Positions 7,061 through 10,351 of a stretch of DNA of 10,351 bases are shown one piece after another. The first letter of the stretch is position 1, and each line of letters opens with the position of its first letter. The stretch comes from Eubacteriales bacterium (lineage in GTDB: Bacteria > Bacillota > Clostridia > Christensenellales > CAG-138), in NCBI GenBank assembly GCA_030695285.1, contig JAUYTF010000476.1:1-10351 (forward strand), given 5' to 3'. The notes below the pieces were generated by a model, which was given only the letters and a program-made list of their open reading frames with translations, was not told the DNA's origin and did no database searches. The translations under genes were made by a program, and so were the position numbers.

Positions 7061-7243
7061 TTTAGCCAAGAACTCAGTCACCAGACTGCAGTAAAGCGGA
7101 GCATATACTTCCCTAAGCAACTGTTGATATATCTCGCTATTCTTTGAATGTTTCCGGATCATGCGCATCAACCGAAACTTCGCTGTTTGTTGCAGCCTGC
7201 GCAACAGCACATCAAATAGAGCATTGATTTCGGTGCTTTTCAT
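7040..7243 (-). pseudogene. Possible small helical protein or gene remnant, unknown function
   Basis: The reverse strand encodes 67 aa from ATG 7243 to TAA 7040. I do not recognise the family. The peptide looks like a real, mostly helical protein: amphipathic start (STEINALFDVLLRRLQQ), a basic middle (RLMRMIRKHSK), then YQQLLREVYAPLYCSLVTEFLAK, a pattern resembling N-terminal helices of various mobile-element proteins. No Shine-Dalgarno sequence precedes the ATG, and the frame stays open upstream into the transketolase region, where it is only a shadow. The protein-like part seems to begin near 7300, so the fragment may be the 3' end of a longer gene cut off at that junction. It is AT-richer than its neighbours. 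It could also be a chance ORF. Confidence 0.35.
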
Positions 7244-7256
7244 CGATAGAATAAAG

Positions 7257-7285
7257 TTGACGAGAACAATTCGAAACGATTCTTC
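7257..7285 (+). promoter_or_regulatory. Weak promoter candidate for the transketolase operon
   Basis: TTGACG at 7257-7262 is a good -35 box, but the hexamer 17 bases later (TTCTTC, 7280-7285) is a poor -10. It is the best candidate upstream of the operon, and the poor -10 would fit a gene that needs an activator. Treat as tentative. Confidence 0.3.
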
Positions 7286-7327
7286 ATGCAATAACAAAAG
7301 ATGACAGGCGCGAAAGGGGCGAGAGCC

Positions 7328-8179
7328 ATGGCGCAGAGCGACGCGATCACCCGATTGAGTGCGGATATCCGCATCCAGACCATCCGCGCACTGGAACAGG
7401 CGGGGTTTGGGCACATCGGCGGCTGCATGTCGGTTGCGGATACGCTCGCCGTGCTCTACGGCGGCGAACTGAACATCCGCCCGGAGCAGCCAGACTGGCC
7501 GGAGCGCGACTATCTCGTGATGGGCAAGGGGCATTGCGGCCCCGTGCTCTATGCCGCTCTCGCGTTGAAGGGATATTTTCCGATGGACTGGCTCAACACA
7601 GTCAACCAACCGGGCACGCGCCTGCCGAGCCATTGCGACAGGCTGAAGACGCCGGGCATCGATATGTCTACAGGTTCGCTTGGACAGGGACTCTCCTGCG
7701 CGGCGGGCATCGCGCTCGGCCTTCGCATGCAGGGCAGAAGCAACCGCGTGTTTTGTATCGTGGGCGACGGGGAGTTGCAGGAAGGGCAGATATGGGAGGC
7801 GGCAGCAGCCGCGGAGCATCTGCACCTTAACCGACTGATCCTCTTGATTGACGAAAACAAACGCCAGCTCGACGGCTATGTCTGCGATGTTTGCGGCGGC
7901 GATCCTGCCGAGAAATTTCGCGCGTTCGGCTGGAACGTTGTTCGCGTTTGCGGCTGGGATACAGATGCGATCTTACATGAAATCCGCGCCGCCACGGAGC
8001 AGGCGGGCGCGCCGAGCGCAATCGTGCTAGAGACGGTCAAGGGCATGGGAGCAAGCTTTGCCGAGCACGAGAGGAACAACCACTATATGGTGATCACCAA
8101 AGAGATGGCGGTTGAAGCGGTCGCGGAGATACATCGCCGCCTCTCAGCGGGTACATATCCCGCGGGGGAGGTTGTATGA
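7328..8179 (+). CDS. Transketolase, N-terminal (thiamine-diphosphate pyrophosphate-domain) subunit
   Basis: First half of a split transketolase, which moves two-carbon ketol units between sugar phosphates; works as a complex with the next gene product. ATG 7328 (283 aa) is chosen because GAAAGGGG lies at 7311-7318, whereas the in-frame ATG at 7301 has no ribosome-binding site. Visible: GHIGG (His29), KGHCGPVLYA (His69), SHCD (His102), STGSLGQG (114-121), and the ThDP/Mg motif GDGE at 146-149 with the partner Asn177 in LIDENKRQLDG. These correspond to the active-site histidines and metal ligands of full-length transketolases. The Gly that usually follows this Asn is Lys178, as I believe is common in stand-alone N-subunits. 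The stop overlaps the start of the next gene. Sugar specificity cannot be read from the sequence. Confidence 0.9.
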   Translation: MAQSDAITRLSADIRIQTIRALEQAGFGHIGGCMSVADTLAVLYGGELNIRPEQPDWPERDYLVMGKGHCGPVLYAALALKGYFPMDWLNTVNQPGTRLPSHCDRLKTPGIDMSTGSLGQGLSCAAGIALGLRMQGRSNRVFCIVGDGELQEGQIWEAAAAAEHLHLNRLILLIDENKRQLDGYVCDVCGGDPAEKFRAFGWNVVRVCGWDTDAILHEIRAATEQAGAPSAIVLETVKGMGASFAEHERNNHYMVITKEMAVEAVAEIHRRLSAGTYPAGEVV

Positions 8180-9144
8180 CGCACGATCCATTCACGCCCA
8201 GACCGGATGAAAAAGACATGCGGGATGCCTATTGCGACGCGCTGATCGCGGCGGCTGAAGCGGACTCCCGCGTGATCGTCATCGATTGCGACCTGTCCAA
8301 CTCACTCGGTACGGGCCGCTTCCACGCACGGTTTCCAGAGCGCTCCTTCAACCTTGGCATCATGGAGGCCAACGCCTGTTCGATGGCGGCGGGGCTGTCG
8401 CTTACGGGCTTTGTGCCGTTTGTCCACTCGTTTGCAGTGTTCACAAGCCGACGCATGACGGATCAAATCTTTCTATCGTGCGCATACGCCGGGCTGAACG
8501 TGAAGCTCATCGGCGGGGACGCGGGCGTGAGCGCCGCGGTCAACGGCGGCACGCATATGGCGTTTGAGGATTTCGGCGTTCTGCGCAGCATCGTTGGCCT
8601 GCGCCTGTTTGAGCCGACGGATAACACCATGGTGCGCGCGCTGATACCGCACATCGCGTCTAGATACGGCGTGGACTATATCCGCATGCCGAGGCGAAGC
8701 GTGATCAAGATCTACGAGCCGGGCGAAACGTTTATGCCCGGCGAGGCAAAGCAGCTGCGCGAGGGAGAGGACGTTACCTTGATCGCCTCTGGCGTGATGG
8801 TTTCCGAAGCGCTGATCGCGGCGGACTTGCTGGAGAACGAGGGAGTTCACGCGAGCGTGCTGGACTGCTTTACGATTCAGCCGCTCGACACGGCGCAGAT
8901 CGTCGAACGCGCGCAGCAGACCGGCTGCGTGGTCACCGCGGAGAACCACAATATAATCGGCGGTCTTGGCAGCGCGGTGGCAGAGCTGCTTAGCGAGCGC
9001 GCGCCTGTGCCGCTGGAGCGCGTGGGTGTGAAGAACGTGTTTGGCGAGGTTGGGCCGCAGGCGTATCTCATGGATCGATTCGGTCTGCGCGCAAAGGATA
9101 TCTGCGCGGCGGCGCACCGCGTCATCGAACGAAAACAACGATAG
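8176..9144 (+). CDS. Transketolase, C-terminal (pyrimidine-binding plus C-terminal domain) subunit
   Basis: Second half of the split transketolase, 322 aa. The pyrimidine domain is N-terminal: Glu64 in NLGIMEANA is the conserved glutamate that activates ThDP, followed by the GFVPFVHSFAVFTSRR block that packs on the cofactor. NGGTHMAFED (123-132, His127) takes the place of the GPTHQ-type substrate histidine motif. The C-terminal domain begins around residue 190 (GEDVTLIASGVMVSEAL) and includes the ENHNIIGGLGSAVAELL segment. Translation is coupled to the upstream subunit by an ATGA overlap, with GGGGAGG (8164-8170) as ribosome-binding site. Related two-subunit enzymes act on pentose phosphates, apulose phosphate or sulfofructose, so the substrate must come from context. 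Confidence 0.9.
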   Translation: MTHDPFTPRPDEKDMRDAYCDALIAAAEADSRVIVIDCDLSNSLGTGRFHARFPERSFNLGIMEANACSMAAGLSLTGFVPFVHSFAVFTSRRMTDQIFLSCAYAGLNVKLIGGDAGVSAAVNGGTHMAFEDFGVLRSIVGLRLFEPTDNTMVRALIPHIASRYGVDYIRMPRRSVIKIYEPGETFMPGEAKQLREGEDVTLIASGVMVSEALIAADLLENEGVHASVLDCFTIQPLDTAQIVERAQQTGCVVTAENHNIIGGLGSAVAELLSERAPVPLERVGVKNVFGEVGPQAYLMDRFGLRAKDICAAAHRVIERKQR

Positions 9145-9147
9145 TAT

Positions 9148-9222
9148 TAAGAAGAAAGACCCTGAAAGAAGAAGACTTTTAAGAAGAAAATTCTTAAAAT
9201 AGAACTTGTAAGAAGAAAGACC
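9148..9222 (+). repeat. Threefold purine-rich degenerate repeat in the tktC-mmsA spacer
   Basis: TAAGAAGAAAGACC occurs exactly twice (9148-9161 and 9209-9222), with a third copy diverging after TAAGAAGAAA (9180-9189); the spacing is 32 and 29 bases. The middle copy also forms a small hairpin, TAAGAA-GAAAA-TTCTTA (9180-9196). The last copy runs directly into the ribosome-binding site of the next gene. The spacer is almost all A and G on this strand, unlike the GC-rich genes on each side. Confidence 0.65.
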
Positions 9223-9237
9223 TTGGAGGAAACGATC

Positions 9238-10351
9238 ATGAGCATCGAACGCTTGCGCCCGTTTATCGGCGGGCAGTTCATCGAGAGCGAAACGCAGAAA
9301 TACATGCCCGTCTATGACCCCAGCACGGGTGAAATCATCGCAGAAACGCCCTGCTGCACGGCGGCGGAGGTAGAGCGCGCGGTATTCGCAGCAAAACGTG
9401 CGTTTCCCGCGTGGGCGGATACGCCCTGCGCAAAACGGGTCGAGGTGCTCTATCGCTTCCGCGAGCTGCTGCTGCGGGACATGGACGCGCTGACCTATAC
9501 CCTCTGCCGCGAACACGGCAAAAACTGGGAGGAAGCGCGCGGTGATCTGCTGAAGGTGAAGGAACCCGTAGAGATCGCGCTCGGCGCGCCGTCGCTGATG
9601 ATGGGCGAATCGCTCATGAACGTGACCGCGGGGTTTGATTCGACGCTTTACCGTGAGCCGCTGGGCGTTTTTGCGGGCATCGCGCCGTTTAACTTTCCCG
9701 CGATGATTCCGATGGGCTGGATGATGCCGATGTGCATCGCCACAGGCAACACGCAGGTGCTCAAGGCTGCGAGTATGACGCCGATGACCTCCCTGCGCCT
9801 TGCAGCGCTGCTTGCAGAGGCGGGCTTGCCTGATGGCGTGGTCAACGTCGTCACCTGTTCGCGCAACGAGGCGGAGCTGCTGCTTTCGCATCCGGATGTT
9901 GCGGGCATCACGTTCGTGGGCTCCACTAAAATCGGGCGGCATATCTACGCGACCGCAGCGGCAAACGGCAAGCGTGTGAGCTGCCTTTGCGAGGCGAAGA
10001 ATCACGCGCTCGTGCTTGAGGACGCGCCGATTGCGCGCACGGTGGCGGGCATCCTCAACTCTGCGTTCGGCTGTGCGGGCGAGCGGTGCATGGCGTTGCC
10101 GGTCGTGGTCGCGCAGGAGAGCATTGCGGATATGCTGATTGAGGAGATGGTGCGCCAGATTAGAACGAAGAAGATTGGCCCCGCGTACGACAAGACGACC
10201 GACATGGGCCCGCTCGTGACCGCCGAGCACCGCCAGAGCGTGCTGGACTGGATCGAGATAGGCATAACAGAGGGCGCGACGCTGGTTCTGGACGGCAGGC
10301 AAGCCACAGCCGAGGGACACGAAAACGGATTCTATCTTGGGTATACCATAT
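9238..10351 (+). CDS. MmsA/IolA-like CoA-acylating aldehyde dehydrogenase (partial, 3' end missing)
   Basis: Oxidises an aldehyde to its acyl-CoA with NAD(P); classical relatives act on methylmalonate or malonate semialdehyde. About 371 codons are present before the window ends (family about 485-500). GGAGG at 9225-9229 supports ATG 9238. Visible: GAPSLMMGES (116-125), APFNFPAMIP with oxyanion Asn152, cofactor Lys174, FVGSTKIG (226-233), AKNH (253-256), and catalytic Arg283-Cys284 in FGCAGERCMA. The general-base Glu of ordinary aldehyde dehydrogenases is absent, as in this CoA-acylating family. Three positions differ from the B. subtilis IolA sequence as I recall it: Lys106 for the first substrate-carboxylate Arg, Ser177 for the NAD-ribose Glu, and Cys251-Glu252 for a glycine-type pair before AKNH. 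So substrate and cofactor may be non-standard. It follows the split transketolase, probably in one operon. Confidence 0.85.
   Translation, partial: MSIERLRPFIGGQFIESETQKYMPVYDPSTGEIIAETPCCTAAEVERAVFAAKRAFPAWADTPCAKRVEVLYRFRELLLRDMDALTYTLCREHGKNWEEARGDLLKVKEPVEIALGAPSLMMGESLMNVTAGFDSTLYREPLGVFAGIAPFNFPAMIPMGWMMPMCIATGNTQVLKAASMTPMTSLRLAALLAEAGLPDGVVNVVTCSRNEAELLLSHPDVAGITFVGSTKIGRHIYATAAANGKRVSCLCEAKNHALVLEDAPIARTVAGILNSAFGCAGERCMALPVVVAQESIADMLIEEMVRQIRTKKIGPAYDKTTDMGPLVTAEHRQSVLDWIEIGITEGATLVLDGRQATAEGHENGFYLGYTI

Larger units (their letters stand above)
6920..7327. other. AT-richer non-coding stretch after ssrA
   Basis: About 400 bases separate the duplicated tmRNA end from the transketolase operon. 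Base composition is visibly lower in GC than the flanking operons. Its contents are one reverse-strand ORF remnant (7040-7243 or slightly longer), a 10-bp inverted repeat at its 3' end, and a weak promoter candidate for the operon to the right. No complete gene, tRNA or intrinsic terminator was found. The composition and the position next to a tmRNA-end duplicate suggest foreign DNA that has decayed. Confidence 0.5.

Noticed and set aside
7244..7825. The upstream part of the long reverse-strand frame ending at 7040
   Set aside because: It is the mirror of the transketolase N subunit, with a His/Arg-rich shadow composition. Only the part beyond the transketolase start is considered as a possible remnant.
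8473..10320. A 615-codon open frame on the reverse strand opposite the transketolase C subunit and the aldehyde dehydrogenase
   Set aside because: It is rich in Arg, His, Ala and Leu with no recognisable domain and lies wholly opposite two genes with clear catalytic motifs; long antisense frames are expected in GC-rich genes.

Overview
The window looks like a chromosomal segment of a GC-rich Bacillota, most likely a Clostridia-type gut or anaerobic lineage. The reasons are a glycolytic gene string pgk-tpiA-gpmI followed by secG and smpB, a diaminopimelate-type lysA, a DUF6056-like membrane protein of a kind common in Clostridia, and a split (two-subunit) transketolase. The lineage is inferred from gene order and protein sequence; no taxonomic marker gene such as 16S rRNA is present.

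Layout, left to right: the last codons of pgk and a hairpin terminator; tpiA and gpmI in a translationally coupled pair (stop and start overlap); a good sigma-A-type promoter and a GC-rich leader driving secG, closed by a strong terminator; a second promoter and two adjacent palindromes in front of smpB, which overlaps lysA, which is followed two bases later by a DUF6056-like multi-pass membrane protein. That membrane-protein gene is broken into two frames at a run of seven T's, which is also a perfect -1 slippery heptamer. A promoter resembling the smpB promoter then drives ssrA (one-piece tmRNA, 6475-6825), followed by a terminator.

Downstream of ssrA comes an AT-richer stretch of about 500 bases with no convincing intact gene. 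It opens with a second copy of the last ~24 bases of the tmRNA region (23 of 24 identical), the footprint expected of site-specific integration into ssrA. It also holds a reverse-strand ORF remnant and a 10-bp inverted repeat. The right third is a new GC-rich operon: transketolase N-terminal subunit, transketolase C-terminal subunit (overlapping), a purine-rich spacer with a threefold degenerate repeat, and an MmsA/IolA-like CoA-acylating aldehyde dehydrogenase running off the window end.

Functionally the left part is lower glycolysis plus protein export and ribosome rescue (SmpB and tmRNA are partners and have similar promoters, but are about 2.9 kb apart, with lysA and the membrane gene between). 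The right part is probably a carbohydrate catabolic operon in which transketolase releases an aldehyde that the dehydrogenase converts to an acyl-CoA. The dehydrogenase has non-standard residues at several family positions, so its substrate and cofactor may not be the usual ones.
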